Source: Isoperla grammatica (taxonomy: Eukaryota > Arthropoda > Insecta > Plecoptera > Perlodidae). Taken from it: a DNA stretch of 64,000 nt. This document shows positions 22,087-33,911 of this stretch, piece after piece (positions within the stretch are counted from its first letter, which is position 1; every line of letters begins with the position of its first letter). The position numbers were made by a program, and so were the translations under genes. The stretch is taken from assembly GCA_945910005.1 (NCBI GenBank), contig OX246741.1, positions 10,278,669 through 10,342,668 of the forward strand. Reading direction: 5' to 3'. Below the pieces are notes generated by a model. The model had not been told where the DNA came from, made no database searches, and was given only the letters and a program-made list of their open reading frames with translations.

Positions 22087-25000
22087 CTCGCCAAAGTAAA
22101 AATACAAAAATTAAAAAAATGTATTTGTAGAGTCTACCCACTCAGTAACACGACTGATTTTCAGTGGGAGACTTTAATTTTAAAGCGATAAGCATGGTTT
22201 TGTTGTTGTGCTAAAACAGTCTTTATGATTAATTTAAATTTAAATAAATTGTCTCAATACATATTCTTTCCATTTTCGTCAGTCAATTCAGCTTATATAA
22301 CTAAAAAAAAAAAAAAAAAAAAACTGGGTACACACTACTGTAAATAAGCTCCCTTTGGAGACACACTTAGGGCCAAACGTACATCTCGCGTCCACTACAC
22401 TAAAGAGAGTTGTGACACTTGGTTGGAACCATCAACATTTAACAAGGCGTGGATGTCGTCGCACCTGACATAGTGTGCAACGCATTACTCACATCTAAGT
22501 GTAGAATGCACTCGTCATGCACTCACTTCACTAAGTGTAAATAGCGATGAGCGCAGTGTGGATGTTGTTTAGAGAGCTGTTATTAATAATGCGGTAACTA
22601 TAGCCAACTGAAGAAGTGTGTTGGCGTGAAAATGTGTAAAATTAATGGTATACCCCCCCTTTTGAACGCTTTGCCAATGACTACAAATCCCATTCGTACC
22701 TAACGGGAACGCTAAACAATACTATTATGCACATTACTTTGCAATAACTTAGTGTGTGTAATTTATGTTATATTATTGTGTTTTGTGTGTGAACATTTCA
22801 ATAATCAAACTATTTCTTCTAGATCACGGGCTGAAGATAGTCCTGGACACAGATATTATAATATTCCCTAGTCCTGGCCGTCTTTATATACACATTTATT
22901 GATGCCTCTCTGCTACTGCTTGCTTGCTTATGTGAACAATACGCGGAAGCGGGCATAGAACACGCGAACTTCCGACTTAAAGAGTCCCCAATCTATATAT
23001 ACCCTCTAATAGAGGTGAATTATATACACGTAAGCCAGTAAAGCTACCTGTAATCCAGAGAGTTTTCCTCAGTCACAACCGCTGAGACGCACGTGCACAC
23101 ACACACGCCGCACTAAATTAATTAAGCTGGTTTAATTGTCGGCGCCAGTTTGTAGCAATGCGGTGGTAGAGTGCAATAAAACTAAGACTGCGAGGCAATG
23201 TGGGGCCAACGTCTATACTCAACACAAGCCCACTCTCTTGGACATGGTCGATAAGAGAGATATTACGACAATTACAACAAAATACGCAGGACGCGATTTT
23301 TAGGGAGATCATTTGACAAGCAAGGGTAGACTAGATGGGACCCAGGTCGCTTATTATTTATTGATATCTTCAAGATATTGAAAAAAGTGATTCATACCAT
23401 TATTTTGTTTAGTATCAGCATAACAATTAATTTAAAAACTTGCTTCAAACGCTGGAATTTCAGTAATAAATAAATTAATTAATTATAAATTATTTAATTA
23501 ATTGCAGAAATAAAATCGTAACACAATCACAATATTTGAACGATTTTGAAAGTAATTATTTAACTGATACAAAACAAAACCCGGATATGAATTACATATA
23601 AAATATATTAAAGCTCTCTCAAGATAACAACTTTATACCGAGCGTTGTCATTGTAAGACATAACAAACCCATTTGACATCACACAAAGTACTGAGAAGAG
23701 ACAAAGCAACAGATAGATATATCTCAAGTTGCCAAATTAATGAAAGTGATTCCCAGTGTTGCTATAAAGCCACCTACCTACCTTGGCTATGTTCCCACTC
23801 GGCTCCCACTTGGTATGAATGAACGAACGAACTTGGCTCCACTCTTACCAACACTTGACTAACGAACGCTAAGCGATCCGTGATGAAGCGCCGCACACTC
23901 CACTCCACTCACTACACGCGATACGCGATACGATGTACTCAATTTCCTATAACTTCGCCGGATAACGCTGATAAGAATAATGGCAAAGTGTGTTTTCTGG
24001 AATTAGGGTATTAGGTGGCCGTGAGTTATACGATCAATGAATCTACGTCACCCCACTTCTACTACGTTGTAAAACCTTGCGGACGTAATACAAACAAAGT
24101 ACCACGTAGACCTTCCGACATTCATGTGGGTGACAACTGACAACACACTTTTAGCCTACTCTAACAACTCTTCAGTACTAATTTGTTATCCGATATGGTT
24201 TAACTGATAGTATATCAACATAATATGTTACCTTTTGATTCGTGAATTAGACTGAGCCAAAAAATAAAAGGAAGAGTAGTTATAGATTTTTAAAGAAATA
24301 CTATACTCTTGATATATATAATTATGGCGGGTACACATAACACATTCAGACATCCTCACCTTTGTGCTTTATACGTATAATTCTTTGCTAGTCAAAACGA
24401 TGGGTGCATTTGAAGATGAAATACTAGAACACGACATCAATACCCAATCAATGCGATGCTTAACCGACTACGGCCACTACGTCGAGATCTCCTCACCCTT
24501 CCTCTCAGGAGCATTCCAATCACTTCAGTCCAAGATCTCCTTGGTTTACCTCTTGGTCTCTCCATTCTGTAATCAGTTATCTAATCACCGACAACTTGTT
24601 CTAGTGTGTACTGTGCATATGTACCGACCTAAGAAAAAGAATCAATAAAATGCTACTAGCCCAGCACACAAACTTGTAAGTTACAAAGTTGTCAGGGATC
24701 TTTCAAAGTGTGATTGGTGTGACCAGGATTGTACCGACTGTTGGACACCCCCTGAAAAAGCTCGGCGATAAAGCGTAGAATGAATGACTGACAGAAGCCT
24801 TATCACGACATGTCAATGTTATTCATACTACCTTATCTCGTCTTAGGCAGATAGATAGTCCGGGAAGTTTCCTGCGGGGTTTTAAGGTGTTTTACATTAT
24901 GCAATAAACCACTCTTGCTAATTGATGTTTGTTTCTTCGGGGCAGGTCATGCATTGTACGCAACACGCAACATGTCACGCACGCACTTGGTCGGGGGCGT

Positions 25001-25524
25001 AGATGCCACAACCACAGGGCAAGGGGCCGCGAGCCGACGCACGGGTTTCGGATGGACTTCGACGGGTCAGTTGATCTCACTTTTATAGGGGGTCTGGGGT
25101 AGAGCTTCAACGAAGGAGGCGGAATATTGTTCAAAATGTCTTCGTAAGAGCCCGAAAAATGACTTTGCATTCAGAAGGACTTTTATGTTGTTGGGCAAAA
25201 CTATTATAATGTTGACGATCTCTAAGGACGTGAGTAGGAGCTCCTGGCGAGGGAGGTGTCATGTGCCTAGTGCCTACCATTGCCACACGCACTTGAGCAC
25301 TTGAGAACTTGGGCACTTGAGACGTTCAGGACTGCAGTAGAGCATGTGGTTCACAAAACCGATTTACAAAGAAGAAATCAGAGAAAACATAAAAAAACAA
25401 AAAATTAAAGAAATAAAATAAAAATAGCAAAAAAAAACCGCTTGCCTAGATAAAGAGAACACGAACAAGAAAAATTGTTCGTTAAAAAAATGTATATAAA
25501 TTACATATACCATTATGAAGGTCC
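22087..25524. other. intergenic, poly-A tract and dispersed repeat
   Basis: GATTTTCAGTGGGAG at about 22155 recurs near 26757 and, reversed, near 32574. A run of about 21 A lies at 22303-22323. No exon was recognised; an ORF of 94 codons at 24364-24648 has no known domain. Confidence 0.4.
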
Positions 25525-25600
25525 TAAGCGCCAAAGTGCGTGGGTTCGAACTACGAATCCCTCATAAGGGACAGCTGTTATGAATTGTTGTCCTTCATCT
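25525..25600 (+). mobile_element. tRNA-derived SINE fragment, family B
   Basis: GTGCGTGGGTTCGAACTACG is a box-B-like block followed after about 40 bases by TTGTCCTTCATCTTCACG, the family B tail. The box A half is not clear. Confidence 0.45.
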
Positions 25601-25802
25601 TCACGCATCGCCTCTTATGGCATGATTGCAATAACAGAGAGAGACGTATAAAGCCAAGCAAAAAGAATCATCATCATTGAGTCGACCAGACCAGCCAACA
25701 CTCGCTCATAGTCATATCACCACCGGAACTCGAGTTCAGGGCGAATGACCCAATTCCGTATTTACCAAACACCGGCTTCCTTATCGCAGCCCGCGGGGTA
25801 AG

Positions 25803-26000
25803 CAGATTGGGGCGACAATCAGTAGCCGAAATAACAAGCTGACACTTGACAACCAATGTGTAACACTTGCTGACCAATACACGTTGGTGGAGGAGCGAGA
25901 TAAACAGATTGGGGCGACCATCAGTAGCCGAAATAACAAGCTGACACTTGACAACCAATGTGTAACACTTGCTGACCAATACACGTTGGTGGAGGAACGA
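25803..26000. repeat. two-copy tandem duplication, unit 102 bp
   Basis: CAGATTGGGGCGAC starts both copies (25803 and 25905), and both end CACGTTGGTGGAGGA. They differ at only a few positions. A reverse copy of the CACGTTGGTGGAGGA end appears at about 31128-31145, so the unit derives from a dispersed repeat. Dispersed motif copy 2 (26038) follows closely. Confidence 0.88.
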
Positions 26001-27619
26001 CACCACCCTCGTTACGGGACGTGGTTGGTACATGATAGCTCTGCCTATCGTGTGAGGCGAATACCCGCGGACTTCATACAACCTGGCTGTCGTTAAATAT
26101 AAATAAATCAAGTTGGTAAAGATGGTACTTGAAGAAAACGCTTTGGAACCAAATTGTATAAAGGACACCATGAACCCTGCCTGCTACATAAAGTGTCTAT
26201 TATACAGCCGAGTTGAATGAAACCAACCCTGGGCCACACAATGTTGCTTTCTATATGTTATACCCTCATAAAAGAGAAAATTTGAAGAGCCCCGTGCAGC
26301 CCCTTTCAAAGTTAGGCGTTATAAAAAGCCTATCGGTATCAATAACTAAATAGACCAAATCAAGGTTAAAGTAAGGGCTTGGGGTGTCGGGACACTGTAA
26401 CACCTGCTGGCAGTGAGCCCCCCCCCCCCCCCCCCTTCCCCACAAAACTATATAGCCGCAACCTCACCAAGCAACACGAGATATAAATTTACAACACTCG
26501 TCAGCTATGGCCATCCCGAAACAACCTTTCGGCAGTGATTCGTGGAAGGCAAGCAAACCCCAAACCCCAATTTCCAATGCCGATCGCATCGGTGGAAAAA
26601 GTGTACAATAGGATGAAATTGTAGCACCAACATTGAATACGAGTAAAAAACCCAGGGTTGAGTGATTCCGTACGAAGGAAATATCATATAGTATTGCAAT
26701 AAATAAATAAATACATTTCTATTTATTTTTGTCCATCCACTCAGTATCAAGAACTGATTTTCAGTGGGGGACATTATAACATTTAGTATGCGCTTCCTTG
26801 TTATGAACACTCTAAAGTCACCGCGGCCTGTCCAGGGACTGCTACCTTATCGTGGTGGGCAGGTTTGTGTGCTTTATTGATGCCGAGAGCTATGCCGGCG
26901 GAAGCGTATGCTTCTGGTAGGGCCACCCTAGCCGGACAGGTCAAGGAGGAGAAGTCAGACGAAGTGCAGTCCACACCCAAATTCCCTTTCCTCTCCTTTC
27001 CCCTTTCCTCACGCGCCCTCCTACTTGCCCCTTTCCTCCAAAGAGCCCCCAATTCCATCTTCATTATCACCCACTCATCGTCTTGATTAGCCAAATATCA
27101 ATCAATCAATCTAAAGTCACCGTTCAATGTGTATACGCCACAACAGCGCCAGCCAACTTTCGAAGTTCAAAAACCCCAGCGCGAACTGCGACTAAAGCAG
27201 AATTGTTTTTTTAGTTTCGTTACTAAAGCTATTCAAGCCGATAGTTTCTTGCAGCAGTCGTCTACGTCATCAGCTGTGCACTGACGACGCCATATTGTAG
27301 TGAGTGCCACACAAGGAGCTTGGTCGGCAGGCAAAGCACTTGAACGCTCGAGCTACTTATGAATATATAAGATTGAGAGAGCAGCGTTCATTCGCTAATT
27401 GCCGCTCAGACAGACAACTCTTTCATCGGCCCGGCCGGAAATGTAATCGCACTCCCGATATATATATGAGCCGTGACCTTCTGCTGCGCCCACGAGACGA
27501 GAGCTATCGCGACCACACGCTGCACGCACATCGTTGTGACTTGTGACACTCTTGCTTGGGCACTCTGTATGAGGTGGGAAGTTCGGGTTCGAGTCTCGGA
27601 CCCGGATATTCCATATCTA
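26001..27619. other. intergenic with poly-C run
   Basis: C18 lies at 26418-26435. The dispersed CACTCAG...GATTTTCAGTGGGGGACAT repeat is at about 26739-26777. No exon or RNA gene was recognised. Confidence 0.4.
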
Positions 27620-28090
27620 TGCGGGAGGGAGAAATCAGCCGTAGGTCCATGAGGGAGGAATGAACCCTTAGTTGTATGTGGCAGGGAAGAATTAACCCTT
27701 AGTTCTACGCTGGAGGGAGAAAGGCGCTCTGATAGGTCTGGAAGGACGGAATCCTTCCTTAGAGATGCGTGGAAGTGAGAAAAGCGTCCTTAGGTCTACG
27801 TGGGCGGAAGAATGAACCCTTAGTTACGTAAGAGGGAGAAAAGCGCTCTTAGGAATACGTGGGAGGGAGGAAAGAACCCTTAGTTCTCGTGGGAGGGAGG
27901 CAAGAACCCTTAGTTCTACGTGGGAGGCAGAAAAACGCTCTTAAGAATACGTGGGAGGGAGGAAAGAACCCTTAGTTCTCGTGGAAGGGAGGAATGGACC
28001 CTTAGTTATTCGTGTGAGGGAGAAAAGTGTATTAGGTTTACGTGGGAGGGAGAACGACGCTCTTACTTCTGTGTGGGAGAAGGGATCCTC
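27620..28090. repeat. degenerate minisatellite, about 35 bp period
   Basis: Irregular repetition of CGTGGGAGGGAGGAAAGAAC followed by CCTTAGTTCT, alternating with AAAAGCGCTCTTAGG variants. Repeats are diverged and of mixed length. No stable reading frame. Confidence 0.8.
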
Positions 28091-28997
28091 CACCACGTAA
28101 GCGGATGCAACAATAACGGCGCTATTAGGAGGACAGGATAGGTACTCCGTACTCCGTACTCGTACGTGGGCAGGATGAACCCGACGACTTGTCCTCGACG
28201 TTACCATACTCGTTGTTGTTGCACCGACATATTCTAGGTCAAGAGTGACCTGCGGTCGATTACTGCATCGCCGCGACCTTGGCTTCAACTTGTTGGAACT
28301 GAGATTACACTTCTGACGTCACAATCACGCGGGTTCGAGTCCCGGAACTACGGCTGCTGCGTGGGTTCGAGTCCCGCGTCTCTAGTTCAACTGCTACGTG
28401 GAAGCAGTAGCCAAGTGTTTGTTTATATATCAACATCTGGCCGCAAGGACAAATCACTCGCCTCCAACACTTGTTGCCGACTGAAATACACGATGACGTA
28501 GGCGACATCGCCGTCCCGCAGTTCGACTCAAAAGAGTTGACGCGCGACAGACAGAGCTTGTTGCTTCATTAGGCAATTACGACAAACTATCGGCACAGCA
28601 TCAGTATTCTTCTCAGCCACACTCCTATAGTCGTCGTACAACATCTTCGGGAATGCTTCCGTCACGGGTGGGTGAGCGGCAGCCAACCAGCGACCGTGGC
28701 TAATTCAGATACCTGCTCGGGTTGGCCGAGACCGTAAACACGTCATTGATTCATGACGAAAGCACTACCGAGGTTGTTGTACGAGGACTATACCTCTCAT
28801 GTGTTCGGAGGGTGGCTCTGCCTGTCGTACGACGCTTACCCGGCCGGCCCTCGGCAATACAGATGGCCCTATAGGTTGACCTGTGACCTCTAATATACGC
28901 GCACAACATAACCTATATTAATTACTCCGAATTAATAATACGTGATGAGAACAATCAGTTTGAGGGATGGCGACAATAAAACGGTACTGCGTGTATA
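28091..28997. other. intergenic with doubled box-B-like segment
   Basis: GGGTTCGAGTCCCG occurs twice (about 28326 and 28362), probably SINE remnants. A copy of the dispersed CTGCCTGTCGTA motif is at 28815-28834. No gene was recognised. Confidence 0.4.
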
Positions 28998-29341
28998 GGG
29001 TGTATTCACGTATTGCGCATGGTGGCCACATTGGAGACCATAATGGCATGTGATTGGTAGGTCATTGTTACTATGTTTCAGCTGGTGTTTGATGCAAATT
29101 CAACTGTTCTCTAACTTTGGTTTGCTATTATCACTTAAAATCAACATAAACAAACTCTTTTGTCTCGATTACTCTTTTAATCGTTTACAAAAGCATACAA
29201 TAATCATTTTCGTACACTTTATCGGGTGATATACGTGTTCAAACTTGTCATATTCGTTTTCTATTGACAGCTAAATGAAACTTGAAATAGTACTATAGGT
29301 GGTCTCCAATATGGCCGATGTGACGTCACGTGAATACTCCC
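28998..29341. mobile_element. 344 bp MITE with TA target duplication
   Basis: The left end, GGGTGTATTCACG continuing to CATTGGAGACCA, is mirrored by the right end (TGGTCTCCAATATGGCC to CGTGAATACTCCC), about 45-50 bp with mismatches. TA abuts each end (28996-28997 and 29342-29343). The interior is non-coding. Likely a non-autonomous TA-targeting DNA transposon. Confidence 0.7.
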
Positions 29342-29343
29342 TA

Positions 29344-30155
29344 CTGTCCACGTGTGCAGTTGGGGTACACACACGTGTCCCGGCTAATCTACGTTGATAC
29401 AGAGTGGCAACTGATGAACATGCTATGTAATTAGCGCCCGTTTGGCGGAAAGGACATAAAAACCAAGGACCCCTCACACAAAAACATTTCGCAGTGGGCA
29501 TTAGATAGATACTGTTTGTCATCGACGTATTCGCAGCGCCTAAAGAGAGAACATGAAGACTAATTGGGACGAATTAAACACAAATTATAAGGTAGACGAG
29601 TCTTTGTCGTGTTTTATAACATGTCCAGTGATAATGATGTCGTTATTGGGGTTTGTCGGTGAACAAGAAGCAAAGAGATCAACATTGGGATAGTGTTGCG
29701 CGCGCACAATGCCTCTCATTTCAAGAGACAACTGATGAGTGATGTGTATGATGGTATTCCTGTAGTCCATGCATTATCATGCATTCATTAATATTCCAAT
29801 TATTTTTCATTTTAAATATTTTCCAAGTGGACCAACGGAAACAAAACACAATAACATTCTATTAGTACCTGGTTACTCTCAGTGTAAAAGGTACAAACTG
29901 CTATAAAACTTAATTTTCATAATTCATTGACGACTGTTCATGACAGATGTATGTACATCTTAAAAATAATGAGAAATTAACGTTTTGTCGTTCGTTAAAA
30001 AGCAAAATTAATGTAATCATGTTTTGGTAAGATATCATTCAAAAACAGGATGCAAAGTGTATCTAAGAGGTTGTGTAATCAAACAATCTCAATAATACCT
30101 CAAATTGTCTGACTTTAGCACAATGTTTACTCCTAAAAACTCTTTCGGAGGATTT
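29344..30155. other. intergenic, nothing recognised
   Basis: AT-rich; no exon, RNA gene or repeat structure that I can define. Confidence 0.4.
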
Positions 30156-30582
30156 CACGGCCGTAGTCAACTATACTAACGAAGTTTTCCGAGTAAAACC
30201 GTGTGAAAAGGTGGGAAATGCAAAATGAAAACGTTGGATCATTTTCACCTTCTGACAAGGTTGTACCCAGAAAACATCGTCCGAACAGTCATTACCATTG
30301 GCCACTGTCTCATAGCAAGTTCCACTAAATCCCCGTCAGGAGCGCACAGCACCGCAGCACGACGAGCCACCACGGCCGTAGTCAACTATACTAACGAAGT
30401 TTTCCGAGTATAACCGTGTGAAAAGGTGGAAAATGCAAAATGAAAACGTTGGATCATTTTCACCTTCTGACACGGCTGTACCCAGAAAACATCGTCCGAA
30501 CAGTCATTACCATTGGCCACTGTCTCATAGCAAGTTCCACTAAATCCCCGTCAGGTGCGCAGACTCCACCGCAGTTCGACGA
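30156..30582. repeat. two-copy tandem duplication, unit 215 bp
   Basis: CACGGCCGTAGTCAACTATA starts both copies (30156 and 30371). They are nearly identical, diverging mainly at the 3' end. Each holds a short open frame that differs only at its C-terminus, but the peptide is not a known protein. Confidence 0.9.
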
Positions 30583-31849
30583 GCCACCCCCAGGGGATTC
30601 AACGGACCTCGGTTTTATCGCAAGAGTCTGAAAGGGTTGCTCCCATTAAATTAAAGCAATGCCTTCTGTATTACACATCTGTGGTCCCGGAACTCTCTAG
30701 AAGGCAGTGCTTATCATCGCGTTGACCTAGTTGCATGCTTGCAAACAAGCGGTCGGTGTATCTGACAAAGCGATATGATATTACACAGATAACCCCAATC
30801 AACAATAATAATAATGAGAACGAGTACTGATTACATTTGTAAGATTTAACTTCCCTCGTGATTTTCCATAATCAGCTGCCGATATTACTTTTAATTATTA
30901 TTACATTATTCAACTAATTAGCAAGTGATTTACCACAGAGCCGGCACGTAGCCTGCATCTGCCGAAATACCCTTCCATTCGGAAACGTTGGTACAAATGT
31001 GGTACAATACAAGGTAAACCTTTGATCTCATTGGTACCTTTTGAAGTTTACATTGCGTACCACTACCCGAATCAAGCGGTGATCGCACCCGTCCTGTCTA
31101 TATTTGAGATATAGGGAACTCATAGCTCCTCCACCAACGTGGGGTACGACAAGGAGAGAATAATATAAATAATAATATTATATGTTCGTAGGGATTCCTG
31201 TACCATAAATTTACCTCAAGCATCCCTCTTCAGATGACTTATGGGGATATTAAGGTATTTGGAATGTTTGTAGGGAATGCATAGTTCCATTTGACCCCGA
31301 CTTTAGGAACATACCGATGCCAGGGATCGAACCGGTAACATCCGAATTGAGAGCGATGTGGTGTTCGATCTTGCAGCTATATATAGCGAGGGGAATCTAC
31401 AGTCGAAGCACACAACGCAACACACAAGCCGTGAGCGTGATGGTGATACACAAGGCAAGAATCCCGCATCCAACGTTCGATTTGGCGCAAAGTCTCCATA
31501 TAAGGAGTTGATTTATTTATTTATTTATAGCGAGGGAGGCCGAGACGAGACGATCGAGGCAGGCGCATAAAAACCTGGAGTCTGGGAGGCTCGGCGACGT
31601 CTTGGGAGACCGTTGAGCTGAGGGGGGGTCAACAGTTGGTCACCTTGCGCTTGACCGACTGTCAACCCATGGGGCGCGAGGCGGGGGGGGGGGGGGGGGG
31701 GGGGCGAACAGTGGGATGACCAGTGGGCATGCTCAGCAGCCTACTGTTCCCAAAGAAGATATTTATTCTAGTTTTTGTTATTTCCTGTAAATGACTTTGA
31801 GATGCAAAATGCATTATTGTCATTATTATTAGGTTTTGTTGCCACCCGC
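30583..31849. other. intergenic with poly-G run
   Basis: G22 lies at 31683-31704. The short TTTATTTATTTATT tract near 31510 is simple sequence. A box-B-like GGGATCGAACCGG on the minus-strand sense near 31320 is a possible SINE trace. No gene. Confidence 0.4.
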
Positions 31850-31955
31850 GATGGTTCGTCTGGTTGGGGAGCAGAGCCTAAGCGTATTCCCGACGTGAGT
31901 TCAAATCCTGCATAATACATGGGTTTTTGCAACTGTCCTTCATCTTCATCTATCA
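31850..31955 (+). mobile_element. tRNA-derived SINE, family B copy
   Basis: GATGGTTCGTCTGGTTGGGG (box-A-like) and GTGAGTTCAAATCCTGC (box-B-like) are spaced as in a tRNA, then comes the TGTCCTTCATCTTCATC tail. It is the most complete family B copy here. Confidence 0.55.
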
Positions 31956-33635
31956 CTCCAACAATAACAAAGACTTAAAACTTAAAGCAACAATTTGAAT
32001 CATTACGTTTTGCTTAGTGTGGATTGTTACTCGTAGCTGTGGAAAACGCGATTGGAATTGGAAGTAGTGGTTGAGAAAAGTAGTTGCTGCTTGCTTTTTT
32101 TAATCGTAGAGCTAGGTCAAGTCTACCAGTGAAGAATGGAGATGAAGGGTAGTATATATACATATATACAAGGCTGTGATTGCGCTCCCCTGACTAAGGT
32201 GATATCGGGGTAACGGAGGGAAAGGGAAGGGTCATCTCTTACAACCGTCAGCCACCCTTGACCTTCTCGACCCCAAGCCCAGAAGGGGTGGACAGATAAC
32301 ACATTCACAGCTTTAGAACTCCCCTTCCCTTCCGAAATGACTATTCTCAACTCTAACAGCATGATAAGAAATCCGTCTGAAGAATTGGAGACACAATTTG
32401 TTTGTGGTTAGTGTAGTAGGTTTTTCCTGCTTCCAATGCAGAAAGTCCGAGGTTCAATTCCCGATTCGGGCCGGGGTTTCTAATGGGGTTGACTTGAATC
32501 GATCTGTATGGTGTAAGTAATCAGTGACTTTGGAGCAGTCATACCAACGAAGCACACCATAAATTCTAAATTGTATGTCCCCCACTGAAAATCATTTACC
32601 GTAACTGAGTCCTGAGTTGGTAGAAAATAGATATACAAAAATTGTATAAGGAAAATAATTATAACCAACCAGAGCATTTCGAAATAGTAATATTTATCCG
32701 TCCTTATCGTACGCTGTTGAAGTGAGCAAGATAACGCAAATAAAGCAAACATTGTACAAACAAACATGGTCTGCAAGCAGAGATAGGCTTCTTGTGAGGA
32801 CAATGTGGCTCCTTCATAAGATCGCTGAGGCACTTCGCAGTTTCGAGAACGTTCGGGCGCAGTGTCGACAACGTTTGGCGTCAAGAAGTTTGGCAACGAT
32901 GCTAATCGAGACGATCCGTGGGGGGGGGGGGGGGGGGGGATATAAGATAAAACGCTATATATCACAACGTGTTCCAAGCCAGGATTGAATGCGCAAATTT
33001 AAATTGCTGTGCGATAACTAATCTGTGATATCTTGTGAAATCATTGTGATAACTAAGTTATTGATATTTCAGCTAAATTAAACACAATGTATCATAAATG
33101 TTCATATCTCATATTGAGACGAAAAGCCCTATAATCTAATAACAATATTTGTCGATTATCGTTATACCATGGGTATAAGGGTCAAAGTGTGCGAAAGGTA
33201 TACAACATTGGCGACAAGCTATCACACTACGTATATACTACAATTTTTAAATGAGATACTGCAGCTTCTAAGAATGTCGAGTACACCAGCGCGCTATCTG
33301 AAACCATGCACACACTCAGGCTGCTTGAAGTATAGCTGTGCGCGCGCAAATAATAAAAAGCGACTTACATCACTCTCGTCCAGTAATGTTGTAAGTAAAT
33401 GTAACAAACATGCGCGCTATGTTTGCATTCACAGCGTTATACATTACTACAGTAAGTAGTTTCAGTATAGTCAAGACGTGACGTACGTGTATAGAGAGAG
33501 ACTGCCAGGGCCAAGACCATGGGTAAAAGGGTACCCAAGTAAGTGTGCAAACATGTACAACACGGTGAAAACTGTTTCAAATAATTATTTCATACATTAT
33601 AAGTGAATTTGTAATTGTATAAATATTATGTGTCC
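31956..33635. other. intergenic; degenerate tRNA-like segment and poly-G run
   Basis: At 32399-32472, GTGGTTAGTGTAGTAGG resembles a D-arm/box A. CTGC TTCCAAT GCAG forms a 4 bp stem with a seven-base loop, and GAGGTTCAATTCC resembles box B. The T-stem does not pair, so this is a tRNA pseudogene or SINE head, not a working tRNA. G20 lies at 32920-32939. Confidence 0.45.

Positions 33636-33911
<276 letters not shown>

Noticed and set aside
32399..32472. Possible functional tRNA with CCA anticodon loop
   Set aside because: The anticodon stem is only 4 bp, the T-stem does not pair and no acceptor stem forms; treated as a pseudogene or SINE head.
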